DNA of 64,000 nucleotides from Dechloromonas hankyongensis (GTDB lineage Bacteria > Pseudomonadota > Gammaproteobacteria > Burkholderiales > Rhodocyclaceae): positions 28,197 through 92,196 of the forward strand of contig NZ_JAKLTN010000006.1 of the NCBI RefSeq assembly GCF_022012295.1. Reading direction: 5' to 3'. Position 1 is the stretch's first letter. Each line of letters opens with the position of its first letter. The position numbers were made by a program, and so were the translations under genes. The notes below the pieces were generated by a model. That model was not told the DNA's origin and ran no database searches. It saw only the letters and a program-made list of their open reading frames with translations. Below are positions 11,101 through 21,309 of this stretch, in pieces.

Positions 11101-11169
11101 CAGGCGCAAAAAAGCCGGCACATGGGCCGGCTTTGCTCGGCGTTGAGGCCGCTTACTGGACCGGCGTAA
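8152..11169 (+). CDS. PAS-rich hybrid sensor histidine kinase with receiver and HPt domains
   Basis: A 1005-residue cytoplasmic protein without obvious membrane helices. Three PAS regions cover about residues 50-450. Then come HisKA ([15 protein letters not shown], phospho-His), HATPase_c ([21 protein letters not shown]), a receiver domain ([13 protein letters not shown], phospho-Asp) and an HPt domain ([15 protein letters not shown]). It is a full phosphorelay in one chain and probably acts with the CheB-CheR-PAS protein before it. The 3' end is odd: after a run of nine C at 11056-11064 the frame continues with low-similarity sequence through a terminator hairpin and overlaps the convergent gene by 17 bases. 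One extra C would end the protein at 11078. Confidence 0.9.
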   Translation: MADEPSLRSEAEARLGGLPADPASPDGDARLVHELQVYQIELEMQNEALRQTQITLEESRDRYVDLYEFAPVGYVTLGAGGMIARINLTGAALLGVERQKLLHKRFQALVDTADRDSWQQHFVQAMRTMDHGSVEVLIRRGDGSAFDALVEYRWESGRAGIGESGLRLAISDISRRKAAERELRYSKERLEQQVTERTAELVQVAENMRQFIKQAPTGIAMFDTDMNYLATSDRWLADYGGGHAELVGNNHYALFPDLPPSWRSTCERGLAGETIKNDEDLWYQPDGRKRWSRWAVLPWRQHNGAIGGIIISAEDISQRKQAEEDLRESEARFRATADAAPVLIWVTGTDQSCTWVNQRWLEFTGRQMGQELGPGWLDGVHPDDVARYLSGFDDAFNRREVFEMEYRLRNGQGEYRWLIDRGVPHYGPGGEFVGYIGCCIDNTTRKLAEQDLAVAKEAAEQANQAKSIFLANMSHEIRTPLNAIIGLGHLLRRHIADPAQRQRLEQLCASSDHLLAIINDIFDLSKIEAHTQLIDLADFRLADVLGKVERIVAEQAQEKGLAFVIDVEPPLRTVALRGDVLRLTQVLVNLCGNAAKFTDQGQVRLSIASQAEDEAAVTLRFAVEDTGIGIAPADLQQLFQPFTQVDSSFTRERGGTGLGLAISQHLVGMMGGAIKVDSELGAGSCFSFALTLPRAAAEMAEADRPAGSVERLDFQGRRILFAEDHPLSQEILFDMLEELGCEVDVASDGVEAVDSAQARPYDLILLDMQMPRLNGLAATRAIRALPAHQATPIIALTANAFAEDKKRCLEAGMNGHLSKPVTPAALATALSQWLPFQRLPGEEPSAGDNELSRALAGIAGLEAPAALADAASQLDYCALLKRFITLHRQDFAPLRQHLADGDHEAAHGVAHQMKGIAGLLGAKRIESLATEIVIGLRTEVDADTLAGLVDTCESEFARLAEAVLTLPAPPPGRHPRRAGQRGRQAQKSRHMGRLCSALRPLTGPA
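11108..11134 (-). terminator. Terminator of the OB-fold protein gene, lying inside the kinase ORF
   Basis: AAAGCCGGC at 11111-11119 and GCCGGCTTT at 11126-11134, with a six-U tail on the minus strand. It sits 19 bases past the OB-fold gene stop yet within the annotated end of the convergent kinase ORF. Confidence 0.8.
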
Positions 11170-11518
11170 TGACCGCTTCCTCGATCAGCAGCGGGTAGCT
11201 GTAGCCCATGCCGAAGTCGCGGTTCAGCGTCACCTTGCCGACGATCTTGACGGTCTGCCCGACGGCAGCGGTCTGCTTGCTGGTGACGATCAGGTTGTTG
11301 GTGGTGGCGTCGCCGGTGCCGTCCTGCACATGCACGAAATTGCGCTGCATGATGCCGTTGTTGACCTTGACGACCTTGCCCTGGGCGGCGATTTCCTTGC
11401 CCGCCAATGCGGCCTTTTCCTTGTTGATCGATTCGACCGACTTGACGGCGGGATCGGCGGCAAAGGCGCTGCCGGCCATCAGGAAACCGGCAAAGGCGAG
11501 GGCGATGATTTTGTTCAT
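11153..11518 (-). CDS. Periplasmic OB-fold protein
   Basis: A 121-residue protein starting [20 protein letters not shown], a clear signal peptide, followed by a small beta-rich domain with [25 protein letters not shown] and [14 protein letters not shown]. This pattern is that of an OB-fold (nucleic-acid-binding-like) domain found in many short exported proteins of unknown role. A start further upstream at 11578 would add 20 residues that do not look like a signal sequence. The function is not known. It could bind a small ligand or a cytochrome-maturation partner, but nothing in the sequence settles this. Confidence 0.7.
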   Translation of the reverse strand: MNKIIALAFAGFLMAGSAFAADPAVKSVESINKEKAALAGKEIAAQGKVVKVNNGIMQRNFVHVQDGTGDATTNNLIVTSKQTAAVGQTVKIVGKVTLNRDFGMGYSYPLLIEEAVITPVQ

Positions 11519-11627
11519 CGGGTGAAGCTCCAGTGGGTGAAAGGTATTGAGTATCCGCCCCGCCTGCTGGCGCGTCAATCGTGCTTCCGCCCTAGCTTGC
11601 CCGGTCGCCCTTGCCGCTCACAAGCAT

Positions 11628-11656
11628 AAAAAAGGAGCCGTATCGGCTCCTTTTTT
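11628..11656. terminator. Bidirectional terminator downstream of secF
   Basis: AAAAAAGGAGCCG, loop TAT, CGGCTCCTTTTTT. The structure is symmetrical with T runs on both strands. It lies 21 bases past the secF stop on the minus strand. Confidence 0.85.
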
Positions 11657-11676
11657 GGGTGACGGGCGGCGCTCGC

Positions 11677-12621
11677 TTAAACGACAGCGCCTTCCTCGTT
11701 GGCGCCTTCGACGACCTTCTTCTGCTTGATGAACTGCTCGCGCGAGACGCCCAGCCACATGACCAGCGGGCTGGCGACCAGTACCGACGAATAGATGCCG
11801 AAGCAGATGCCGATGGTCAGCGCCATGGCGAAGTAGTGCAGGGTTTCGCCGCCGAAGATCAGCATCGACAGCACCATCAGCTGCGTACAGCCGTGGGTGA
11901 TGATCGTCCGGCTGATGGTGCTGGTGATGGCGTGGTCGAGGACTTCCGGCGTGCTCAGGCCGCGCACCTTCTTGAAGGTTTCGCGGACGCGGTCGAAGAC
12001 GACGACCGACTCGTTGACCGAGTAGCCGAGCACGGCGAGTACCGCAGCCAGCACCGATAGCGAGAATTCCCACTGGAAGAAGGCGAAGAAGCCGAGGATG
12101 ATCACCACGTCGTGCAGGTTGGCGATGATGGCCGACACCGAAAAACGCCATTCGAAGCGGAAGGCGAGGTAGATGACGATGCCGATGACGACCAGCAGCA
12201 GCGCCATGGCGCCGTTCTCGGCCAGTTCCTTGCCGACCTGCGGGCCGACGAACTCGACGCGCGACAGGGCGGCGCCCGGGGCGTCGGCTTCCAGCGCCTT
12301 CATGACCGTTTCGCCGAGTTGCGAGGTGTTCTGGTCGCCCTTGAGCGGCAGGCGGATCATGACGTCCTGCGACGAGCCGAAGTTCTGCACCGAGTAGTCG
12401 GAAAAGCCCGATTTGCCCAGTGCGCCGCGGATCTTCTCGAGGTCGGCCGCCTGCTGGTACTTGACCTCGACCAGCGTGCCGCCGGTGAATTCGACCGACA
12501 GGTGCAGGCCCTTGGTGAACAGGAAGACGACGGCGAGGACGAAGGTGACGAGCGAGATGACATTGAACGTCAGCGCATGGCGCATGAACGGAATGTCTTT
12601 TTTGATACGGAAAAATTCCAT
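11677..12621 (-). CDS. secF: Protein translocase subunit SecF
   Basis: A 314-residue membrane protein with the SecF layout: a first helix at about residues 15-35, a periplasmic P1-like domain (SVEFTGGTLVEVKY), then five helices from about 135 (ALLLVVIGIVIYLAFRFEW, SVNESVVVFDRVRE, SRTIITHGCTQL). SecD and SecF use the proton gradient to assist release of exported proteins on the periplasmic side of SecYEG. It starts 13 bases after secD with an AAGGAAAC ribosome site and is the last gene of the queA-tgt-yajC-secD-secF run. Confidence 0.96.
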   Translation of the reverse strand: MEFFRIKKDIPFMRHALTFNVISLVTFVLAVVFLFTKGLHLSVEFTGGTLVEVKYQQAADLEKIRGALGKSGFSDYSVQNFGSSQDVMIRLPLKGDQNTSQLGETVMKALEADAPGAALSRVEFVGPQVGKELAENGAMALLLVVIGIVIYLAFRFEWRFSVSAIIANLHDVVIILGFFAFFQWEFSLSVLAAVLAVLGYSVNESVVVFDRVRETFKKVRGLSTPEVLDHAITSTISRTIITHGCTQLMVLSMLIFGGETLHYFAMALTIGICFGIYSSVLVASPLVMWLGVSREQFIKQKKVVEGANEEGAVV

Positions 12622-12633
12622 GTCGGTGTTTCC

Positions 12634-14508
12634 TTATTTCTGGGCGCCGGCGGTGACGCCGGGCTTCCATACTTGGCCGATGGCGACCTTGGTCAGCTTC
12701 TTCTGGCGGCCGTAGATCAGGTTGACCAGGGCGCGCGAGACGACGACCGACGAGAAGATCGAGGTCAGGATGCCCAGGCAGTGCACCACGGCGAAGCCGC
12801 GCACCGGGCCGGAGCCGAAGATGAGCAGGGCGAGGCCGGCGATCAGCGTGGTGATGTTGGAGTCCAGGATGGTGCCGAAAGCGCGCTCGTAACCTTCCGA
12901 AATGGCCGCCTGCGGCGGCATGCCGGCACGCAGTTCCTCACGGACCCGCTCGTTGATCAGCACGTTGGCGTCGATGGCCATACCGAGCGTCAGTGCGATG
13001 GCGGCGATGCCGGGCAGAGTCAGCGTGGCCTGCAGCAGCGACAGGATGGCGACCAGGAACAGCAGGTTGGAGGCCAGGGCGAGCACCGAGACGACGCCGA
13101 ACATCTGGTAGTAGAGGATCATGAACACGGCGATGGCGGCGAAGCCCCACATCGTCGAGTGGAAACCCTTCTGGATGTTCTCGGCGCCGAGCGACGGGCC
13201 GATGGTGCGTTCCTCGATGATGTCCATCGGTGCGGCCAGCGAACCGGCGCGCAGCAGCAGGGCGGTGTCGTTGGCTTCGGAGGTCGTCATGCGGCCGGAA
13301 ATCTGCACGCGGCCGCCGCCGATTTCGGTCCGGATGACCGGCGCGGTGATGACTTCGCCCTTGCCCTTCTCGATGAGCAGGATGGCCATGCGCTTGCCGA
13401 CGTTTTCGCGGGTGATGTCCTTGAAGATGCGGGCGCCGGCCGAGTCGAGGTTGAGGTGGACGGCCGGTTCCTGCGTCTGGTTGTCGAAGCCGGGCTGGGC
13501 GTCGTTGAGGCGGTCGCCGGTCAGCACGACCTGCTTCTTGACGAGCAGCGGCTGGCCGCCGCGTTCGCTATAGACTTCGGTGCCGAACGGCGGGTTGCCG
13601 GCCAGTGCGGCGTCCAGCGCGCCCGGCGTGTCGTCGACCATGCGGATTTCCAGGGTCGCGGTGCGGCCGAGGATGTCCTTTGCCTTGGCGGTGTCCTGAA
13701 CGCCCGGCAGCTGGACGACGATACGGTCCTGGCCCTGCTGCTGGATCACCGGCTCGGCGACGCCGAGTTCGTTGATCCGGTTGTGCAGGGTGGTGATGTT
13801 CTGCTTCAGCGCGAATTCGCCGATCTTCTGCTGGGCTTGGGGCTTCAGCGTGGCGACCAAGCGTGGTTCGCTGGCGTCGCCGGATTCGACCACCAGCAGA
13901 TCGGGCTGGCTGTCGGAAATGGCGATGCGCGCCTTGCCTTGCGTGTCGGCGTCGCGGAACTTGATGACGATGCGGTCGCCTTCGCGATTGACGCCGCCAT
14001 GGCGCAGGTTCTTGTCGCGCAGGATGGTGCGCAGGTCGGCCGAGGTCGAATCGAGGCGCTTGGTCAGCGCGCCCTTCATGTCGACCTGGAGCAGGAAGTG
14101 CACGCCGCCGCGCAGGTCGAGGCCGAGGTACATCGGCAGCGCGTGCAGCGAGGTCAGCCATTGCGGCGAGGCGGCCAGCAGGTTGAGGGCGACGACGTAT
14201 TGCGGGTCGGCGGCATCCGGGTTGAAGGTCTTTTCCAGGATATCCTTGGCCTTCAACTGGGTGTCGGTGTCCTTGAAGCGGGTTTTGACGCCGTTGAAGT
14301 CGAGCTGGATGCCGTCATGGGCGATGCTCGCCGACTTGAGGGCTTCTTCGACGCGGCTTTGCGTCTTCTGATCGACCTTGAGCGTGGCTTTGGCGCTCGA
14401 AACCTGCACCGCCGGCGATTCGCCGAAGAAGTTGGGCAGGGTGTAGACGAAGCCGAGCACCAGCGCGATGGCGACGGTGATGTACTTCCAGAGGGGGTAG
14501 CGATTCAT
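12634..14508 (-). CDS. secD: Protein translocase subunit SecD
   Basis: A 624-residue membrane protein. It has an N-terminal helix, the conserved LGLDLRGGVHFLL region, a large periplasmic P1 domain, and six C-terminal helices with GMAIDANVLINERVREELR, all hallmarks of SecD. It works with SecF and YajC on the Sec translocon, driven by the proton-motive force. The gene lies between yajC (49 bases upstream, separated by a hairpin at 14524-14547) and secF. The length is normal for the family. Confidence 0.97.
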   Translation of the reverse strand: MNRYPLWKYITVAIALVLGFVYTLPNFFGESPAVQVSSAKATLKVDQKTQSRVEEALKSASIAHDGIQLDFNGVKTRFKDTDTQLKAKDILEKTFNPDAADPQYVVALNLLAASPQWLTSLHALPMYLGLDLRGGVHFLLQVDMKGALTKRLDSTSADLRTILRDKNLRHGGVNREGDRIVIKFRDADTQGKARIAISDSQPDLLVVESGDASEPRLVATLKPQAQQKIGEFALKQNITTLHNRINELGVAEPVIQQQGQDRIVVQLPGVQDTAKAKDILGRTATLEIRMVDDTPGALDAALAGNPPFGTEVYSERGGQPLLVKKQVVLTGDRLNDAQPGFDNQTQEPAVHLNLDSAGARIFKDITRENVGKRMAILLIEKGKGEVITAPVIRTEIGGGRVQISGRMTTSEANDTALLLRAGSLAAPMDIIEERTIGPSLGAENIQKGFHSTMWGFAAIAVFMILYYQMFGVVSVLALASNLLFLVAILSLLQATLTLPGIAAIALTLGMAIDANVLINERVREELRAGMPPQAAISEGYERAFGTILDSNITTLIAGLALLIFGSGPVRGFAVVHCLGILTSIFSSVVVSRALVNLIYGRQKKLTKVAIGQVWKPGVTAGAQK

Positions 14509-14523
14509 GGTGGCTTTAATGCG

Positions 14524-14547
14524 AAAAAGGCGGCCAGCGGCCGCCTT
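14524..14547 (-). terminator. Hairpin between yajC and secD
   Basis: GGCGGCC, loop AGC, GGCCGCC, with an A5 run giving U5 on the minus strand. It is terminator-like but internal to the operon, so it probably attenuates rather than ends transcription between yajC and secD. Confidence 0.65.
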
Positions 14548-14556
14548 CTGGGGTGA

Positions 14557-14883
14557 TTACAGCGACTTCAGCGTGCCCTTGGGCAGAACCAGGCCGATCG
14601 ACGGCTTTTGCACGACGACTTCGGTGCCTTCGGAAATTTCCACGTTGACGTAGTTTTCGCCAACCTTGGTCACCTTGCCGACGATGCCACCCTGGGTGAC
14701 GACTTCATCGCCCTTGGCCAGGCCGGAGAGCAGGGCCTTGTGTTCCTTGGCCTTCTTCATCTGCGGGCGGATCATCAGGAACCACAGCACGACGAACATC
14801 AGGATCATCGGCAGCAGCTGCATGAAGCCGCTGGTCGGGTCGGCAGCGGCGCCAGCGGTTTGGGCGTGGGCAAGACTGATCAT
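14557..14883 (-). CDS. yajC: Sec translocon accessory protein YajC
   Basis: A 108-residue single-pass membrane protein. The membrane helix MILMFVVLWFLMIRPQMKK and the following segment (LAKGDEVVTQGGIVGKV) are diagnostic of YajC, which associates with SecDF. CGGAG lies 8 bases before the ATG. It sits between tgt and secD in the standard betaproteobacterial order. Confidence 0.95.
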   Translation of the reverse strand: MISLAHAQTAGAAADPTSGFMQLLPMILMFVVLWFLMIRPQMKKAKEHKALLSGLAKGDEVVTQGGIVGKVTKVGENYVNVEISEGTEVVVQKPSIGLVLPKGTLKSL

Positions 14884-14928
14884 TGTTGTAACTCCGGATT
14901 TGCTTGTAAGTCGAAACGACGGATTCTA

Positions 14929-17074
<2,146 letters not shown>

Positions 17075-17135
17075 GGCCGTTTTTGTGCGTACCAACAAAA
17101 ACGGCCTTCCCTACGGAAAGCCGTTTTATTTTTAT
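17075..17135 (-). promoter_or_regulatory. Overlapping hairpins (terminator and alternative stem) before queA
   Basis: On the minus strand the arm GGCCGTTTTT (17106-17097) can pair with AAAACGGC...TCC upstream (17127-17115), making an intrinsic terminator with a U5 tail. It can instead pair as GGCCGTTTTTGT with ACAAAAACGGCC (17086-17075), a perfect 12-base stem abutting the queA AUG. The two structures exclude each other. They may be simply the tRNA-Leu terminator plus a fortuitous copy, or an attenuator. Confidence 0.6.
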
Positions 17136-17138
17136 AAC

Positions 17139-17223
17139 TGGTGCCCCGGGCCGGACTCGAACCGGCACACCTTTCGGCGGCGGATTTTGAATCCGCTGCG
17201 TCTACCGATTCCGCCACCGGGGC
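17139..17223 (-). tRNA. tRNA-Leu (anticodon CAA)
   Basis: An 85-base class II tRNA on the minus strand. The acceptor arms are GCCCCGG (17217-17223, written on minus) and CCGGGGC (17143-17149), followed by A and an encoded CCA (17139-17141). The D-loop contains GGTAGACGC, the anticodon stem-loop is GCGGA-TTCAAAA-TCCGC with anticodon CAA, there is a long variable arm, and the T-loop is GGTTCGAGTCC. It reads UUG codons. It lies upstream of queA and is separated by a terminator. Confidence 0.96.
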
Positions 17224-17248
17224 AATCGGAGGCCGGATTATCCCTGAA

Positions 17249-17647
17249 TCACTTCTTCGGTTCAAGCGCTTCGCTACATGGAAAGGCTTTGGCCAGCGCG
17301 CCGGCGACAAGGGTAGCGGTACTCATGGTGGTGTTCGGCGGTACCCGCTCGACGTGGATGGTCACGGCGCGCACCAGGCGCATCGACAGATCCGGATCGT
17401 TGGGCAGGCAGAAGGCGTTGAGCTTGACCGCGACCTTTTCGGCCAGATAGTCGCTGACCGCGTAACCATCGGCGAAGCCGGCGACGTAGGCGATGCAGCG
17501 GGCACTGCGGATCGAGTGGATAGGATCGCTGCTCTTTTGCTTGGCGTACATTTCTTCAGCCGCCTGGCAGTCGCCGCGCAGTTCGTCCGGGGAATAGGCG
17601 TGGGCGTGCGCGGCAAAGAGGGCGGCGATGAGCCACAGGTATTTCAT
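17249..17647 (-). CDS. Rap1a/Tai-like exported protein
   Basis: A 132-residue protein with a signal peptide (MKYLWLIAALFAAHAHA) and a small helical domain carrying four conserved cysteines: GDC, ARCIAYVAGFADGY, NAFCLP and KAFPC. This spacing is that of the Rap1a/Tai family, best known as periplasmic immunity proteins to type VI secretion amidases, though most members are orphan exported proteins. No effector gene lies nearby. The ATG overlaps the cobA stop by four bases (ATGA), so the two are co-translated, which is unexpected for an immunity protein. Confidence 0.7.
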   Translation of the reverse strand: MKYLWLIAALFAAHAHAYSPDELRGDCQAAEEMYAKQKSSDPIHSIRSARCIAYVAGFADGYAVSDYLAEKVAVKLNAFCLPNDPDLSMRLVRAVTIHVERVPPNTTMSTATLVAGALAKAFPCSEALEPKK

Positions 17648-18408
17648 TGCTTTTCGAACCAACTGAGCTTTTCGTGCAAGCCGACGACGCTGCCGACCAC
17701 GATCAAAGCCGGCGGCTTGATGCCTGATTCGGCGATACGATGCGGTAAGGTGCCCAGCGTGCCGAGCACGGTCTGCTGGTCAGCCTGGGTGCCGTTGCGG
17801 ACCACGGCGGCCGGCGTGAGCGACGGCAGTCCGTGATTGATCATCTGCCGGCAGATTTCGGCGGCGGCACCGATGCCCATGTAGAACACGACCGTCTGGT
17901 TGGGGCGGGCGAGGCCGGGCCAGTCCAGATTGACCGTGCCGTCCTTGAGGTGACCGGTAACGAAGGTGACTGCCTGGGCGTGTTCGCGATGGGTCAGCGG
18001 AAAGCCGGAATAGGCGGCGCAGCCCGCCGCTGCGGTCACGCCGGGGACGACTTCGAAGGGTACGCCGGAGGCGGCCAGGGTTTCGAGTTCTTCGCCGCCG
18101 CGCCCGAAAATGAAGGGGTCGCCCCCCTTGAGGCGAACGACGGACAAGCCTTCACGGGCCAGTTCGACCAGCAACTGGTTGATGTCGCCCTGCGGCATGG
18201 TGTGCTTGGACGATTCCTTGCCAGCGTAGATGACGTGTGCGTCGGCACGGGCCAGATCCATGATGCCGCTACCGACAAGATGGTCGTACACGAGGGCGTC
18301 GGCTTGCGAAATCAGGCGGGCCGCCTTGATGGTCAGAAGCTCGGGGTCACCAGGGCCGGCGCCGACCAGCCAGACCTTTCCGCCTTGCAGTTTCGATGGA
18401 TTGTTCAT
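17644..18408 (-). CDS. cobA: Uroporphyrinogen-III C-methyltransferase (SUMT; CobA/NirE type)
   Basis: A 254-residue enzyme that adds two methyl groups from S-adenosylmethionine to uroporphyrinogen III, giving precorrin-2, the precursor of sirohaem and haem d1. VGAGPGDPELLTIKAARL, RLKGGDPFIFGRGGEE and VPGVTAAAGCAAYSG are the class III methyltransferase motifs. AGAGAG precedes the ATG at 18408. It is divergent from nirS with 258 bases between starts, so it may serve as NirE for haem d1 synthesis. That role is inferred from position, since the same reaction also feeds sirohaem and cobalamin. Confidence 0.92.
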   Translation of the reverse strand: MNNPSKLQGGKVWLVGAGPGDPELLTIKAARLISQADALVYDHLVGSGIMDLARADAHVIYAGKESSKHTMPQGDINQLLVELAREGLSVVRLKGGDPFIFGRGGEELETLAASGVPFEVVPGVTAAAGCAAYSGFPLTHREHAQAVTFVTGHLKDGTVNLDWPGLARPNQTVVFYMGIGAAAEICRQMINHGLPSLTPAAVVRNGTQADQQTVLGTLGTLPHRIAESGIKPPALIVVGSVVGLHEKLSWFEKQ

Positions 18409-18567
18409 GGATTCTCTCTGCCTTTGGGCGGCCATCCTAATGCGGTAAGCCGCCCCTGCCAATAGCGGACATCAACGATTTGATGGTTGGTAGTTAAAAA
18501 GTATTAGTAGCATAGTTATATGTGTCTATATCTCGTTGAATGCAAAGAAATTCGCATGGAGAAAAGA

Positions 18568-18581
18568 TTGATGAGTATCAA
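18568..18581 (+). promoter_or_regulatory. FNR/DNR-type box upstream of nirS
   Basis: TTGATGAGTATCAA, a perfect match to the TTGAT-N4-ATCAA consensus bound by FNR/CRP-family anaerobic and NO regulators such as FNR, ANR and DNR. It is centred 92 bases upstream of the nirS start. A site at -41.5 would put transcription start near 18616. Confidence 0.88.
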
Positions 18582-18666
18582 GGATGGTAAAGGCGCTCCG
18601 GCGCAACCTAGCGGACATCGCGTCAGGGGGTTATGGCGCGAACTATTTCGTTCTAGGAGAGGAAAG

Positions 18667-20352
18667 ATGAAAAGATCTGTAGTGGGAATGATCGCCTTGA
18701 CCGCCATGGCTGCCGCCATGGGTTCCGCCTTTGCCCAGGAAGCTGCCAAGGCCGCTCCCTCGATGACGGCAGCCGAGAAGGAACAGGCCAAGAAGATTTA
18801 TTTCGAGCGTTGCGCCGGCTGTCACGGCGTGCTGCGCAAGGGCGCCACCGGCAAGAACCTCGAGCCGCACTGGACCAAGAAGGACAAGGACGGCAACGTC
18901 ACCGAAGGCGGTACCCTCAAGCTCGGCCAGCAGCGTCTGGAAAAGATCATCGGCTACGGCACCGACGGCGGCATGGTGAACTTCGACGACATCCTGACCA
19001 AGGAAGAGTTGACGCTGATGGCCAAGTACATCCAGAACACCCCGGATGTGCCGCCGGAATACAGCTTCAAGGACACAATGGATTCCTGGAAGATCATCGT
19101 TCCGGTCGATCAGCGTCCGAAGCAGCAGATGAACAAGATCAACCTGAAGAACGTCTTCTCGGTCACCCTGCGTGACACCGGCGAAGTCGCTCTGATCGAC
19201 GGCGACACCAAGGAAATCGTCAGCATCGTCAAGACCGGCTATGCCGTGCATATCTCGCGCCTGTCCGCTTCCGGCCGCTATGTGTACGTGATCGGCCGTG
19301 ACGGCCGCCTGTCGCTGATCGACCTGTGGATGGAAAAGCCGGCAGTCGTGGCTGAAGTCAAGATCGGCTTCGATGCACGTTCCGTCGATACCTCCAAGTT
19401 CAAGGGCTTCGAAGACAAGTACGCCGTGGCCGGCTCCTACTGGCCGCCCCAGTACGTGATCATGGACGGCGACACCTTGAAGCCGCTGAAGGTCGTTTCC
19501 ACCCGCGGCATGACCGTCGATGGCGAATACCATCCGGAACCGCGCGTCGCCTCCATCGTCGCTTCCTTCACCAAGCCGGAATGGGTCATCAACATCAAGG
19601 AAACCGGCCAGATCCTGTTGGTCGATTATTCCGACATCAAGAACCTGAAGACCACCACTATCGGTTCCGCCAAGTTCCTGCATGACGGCGGCTGGGATGC
19701 TTCCAAGCGTTACTTCCTGGTGGCGGCCAACGCCTCCAACAAGATCGCCGCGGTCGATACCAAGACCGGCAAGCTGGCTGCCCTGGTCGATGTCGCCAAG
19801 ATCCCGCACCCGGGCCGTGGCGCCAACTTCGTCCATCCGAAGTTCGGTCCCGTCTGGGCCACCGGCCACCTCGGTGCCGACGTGGTGACCCTGATCTCGA
19901 CGCCGTCCGACGACAAGAAGAACGCCAAGTTCAAGGAATACAACTGGAAGGTCGTCCAGGAAGTGAAGCACGTGCCGGGCAACCTGTTCGTCAAGACCCA
20001 TCCGAAGTCCAAGAACCTGTGGGCCGACTCGCCGCAGAACCCGGACAAGGATCTGGCCGAATCGGTCTCCGTCTGGGATATGTCCGACCTGTCCAAGCCG
20101 AAGGCCATCCTGAACGTGGCCAAGGATTCCGGCCTCCCGGCAACCAAGGCGACCAAGCGCGCCGTGCATCCGGAATACTCGGCTGACGGCAAGGAAGTCT
20201 GGATCTCGCTGTGGGGTGGCAAGACCGACCAGTCCGCCATCGTGGTTTATGACGACGCCACGCTCAAGCTGAAGAAGGTGATCACCGATCCGAAGATGAT
20301 CACGCCGACCGGCAAGTTCAACGTCTACAACACCCAGCACGATATCTACTGA
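18667..20352 (+). CDS. nirS: Cytochrome cd1 nitrite reductase
   Basis: A 561-residue periplasmic enzyme that reduces nitrite to NO. The signal peptide ends at about residue 23. The cytochrome c domain has CAGCH at 49-53, and the rest is the eight-bladed d1-haem propeller with the conserved TGYAVHISR, FLHDGGWD and IPHPGRGANF histidines. AGGAGAGGAAAG is the ribosome site. An in-frame start at 18520 was rejected because the added residues contain the FNR box and no export signal. It heads the nir operon, and the box at 18568 points to induction under low oxygen with nitrogen oxides. Confidence 0.98.
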   Translation: MKRSVVGMIALTAMAAAMGSAFAQEAAKAAPSMTAAEKEQAKKIYFERCAGCHGVLRKGATGKNLEPHWTKKDKDGNVTEGGTLKLGQQRLEKIIGYGTDGGMVNFDDILTKEELTLMAKYIQNTPDVPPEYSFKDTMDSWKIIVPVDQRPKQQMNKINLKNVFSVTLRDTGEVALIDGDTKEIVSIVKTGYAVHISRLSASGRYVYVIGRDGRLSLIDLWMEKPAVVAEVKIGFDARSVDTSKFKGFEDKYAVAGSYWPPQYVIMDGDTLKPLKVVSTRGMTVDGEYHPEPRVASIVASFTKPEWVINIKETGQILLVDYSDIKNLKTTTIGSAKFLHDGGWDASKRYFLVAANASNKIAAVDTKTGKLAALVDVAKIPHPGRGANFVHPKFGPVWATGHLGADVVTLISTPSDDKKNAKFKEYNWKVVQEVKHVPGNLFVKTHPKSKNLWADSPQNPDKDLAESVSVWDMSDLSKPKAILNVAKDSGLPATKATKRAVHPEYSADGKEVWISLWGGKTDQSAIVVYDDATLKLKKVITDPKMITPTGKFNVYNTQHDIY

Positions 20353-20382
20353 TCGACTGTTGATTGTTTGATGTGACTTAAA

Positions 20383-20408
20383 GCTACGGGGGCGCAAGCC
20401 CCCGTAGC
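20383..20408 (+). terminator. Strong stem-loop after nirS
   Basis: GCTACGGGGGC, GCAA tetraloop, GCCCCCGTAGC: an 11-base-pair perfect stem 31 bases past nirS with no U tract. It more likely stabilises the nirS 3' end or limits readthrough than acts as a full terminator. Confidence 0.6.
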
Positions 20409-20468
20409 ATATGTAACGGCAATAATCTTCCAGTTAAGTTACGTATCAATTTTGTGGAGACAACCACG

Positions 20469-21302
20469 ATGAGCAAGAATTTCGTTTCACTGGCTGTGGC
20501 AGGCGCCTTCCTGGCTTTGGGCGCGCAGTCCGCCATGGCGGCTCCGGACTGGGCCAAGGTCGGCAAGAGCAATATTCACGTATTCCATCCGGGCGCATCG
20601 CCGATCGAGTGGCTGCAGGGCAAGGGCGAGCACAGCGGGGCGAGCGGCCTGAAGAAGGGCGAAGCCTGTGCCGGTTGCCACATCGAGGACGGCAAGCTGA
20701 GCCTCGATACCAAGCGCCTAGCCAGCAAGGAAATGGAGCCCAAGGGCGCCCCGAAGACCCTGACCTACCCGGTCACGGTGCAGGCTGCCTACGACGCCAC
20801 CAATCTCTACGTGCGTCTGACCTTCAAGGCACCGACGGGTGGTTTCGACCATTCCGACAAGGACAACGAAGTCAAGGCCACCATCATGTTCCCGAACGAC
20901 AAGGTGCCGCTGGGTGACCAGGCCGGTTGCTGGTCGGCCTGTCACGAAGATGCCAAGGGCATGCCGAAGGGCAAGGAAAAGACCAAGTATGTCTCGGCCG
21001 GTGCGCTGGACCTGATCCAGTGGAAGAGCAGCGGCAAGTCGGTCGACGGCTTCGTCGCCGACAAGCGCAACATGGAAGGCGGCAAGGCCGGCGCCTCGGC
21101 CGAAGGCGCCAAGGCGGGCGATACCTACACCGTCACCTTCACGCGCAAGCTGGCCGGTAACGCCGTGCTGGCCCCGGGCAAGGCCGTGCCGTTCGGCATC
21201 GCCATCCACGCCGACAACGCCGCCGGCCGTTTCCATCACGTCTCCTTCGGCCAGACCATCGGCCTGGGTACTGACGGCGACGTGAAGGCTGCCAAGCAGT
21301 AA
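20469..21302 (+). CDS. Cytochrome c-552-type haem protein (NirB-like) of the nir operon
   Basis: A 277-residue exported cytochrome. After a signal peptide (about 1-25) comes a CAGCH haem motif at 67-71, then a beta-sandwich resembling the cytochrome c-552/DMSO reductase-like haem-binding domain seen in the ethylbenzene dehydrogenase gamma subunit and the NirB c-552 of Pseudomonas stutzeri. A second candidate, CWSACH at 154-159, has three residues between the cysteines instead of two. It is a likely electron carrier to NirS. TGGAG lies about 9 bases before the ATG. The NirB link is from family memory. Confidence 0.75.
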   Translation: MSKNFVSLAVAGAFLALGAQSAMAAPDWAKVGKSNIHVFHPGASPIEWLQGKGEHSGASGLKKGEACAGCHIEDGKLSLDTKRLASKEMEPKGAPKTLTYPVTVQAAYDATNLYVRLTFKAPTGGFDHSDKDNEVKATIMFPNDKVPLGDQAGCWSACHEDAKGMPKGKEKTKYVSAGALDLIQWKSSGKSVDGFVADKRNMEGGKAGASAEGAKAGDTYTVTFTRKLAGNAVLAPGKAVPFGIAIHADNAAGRFHHVSFGQTIGLGTDGDVKAAKQ

Positions 21303-21309
21303 ATCCCGC

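Noticed and set aside
12112..14556. 814-codon plus-strand frame opposite secF/secD
   Set aside because: It is a shadow of secD and secF in a GC-rich genome; no motif, start site or composition supports it, and the opposite strand is clearly coding.
18470..18485. CATCAA-CGAT-TTGATG palindrome in the cobA-nirS spacer as a second FNR box
   Set aside because: The half-sites point outward, opposite to the TTGAT-N4-ATCAA orientation, so it does not match the regulator consensus. It might still bind something else.
18520..18666. N-terminal extension of nirS
   Set aside because: The extra 49 residues contain the perfect FNR box and lack export features. A strong ribosome site and signal peptide fit ATG 18667.
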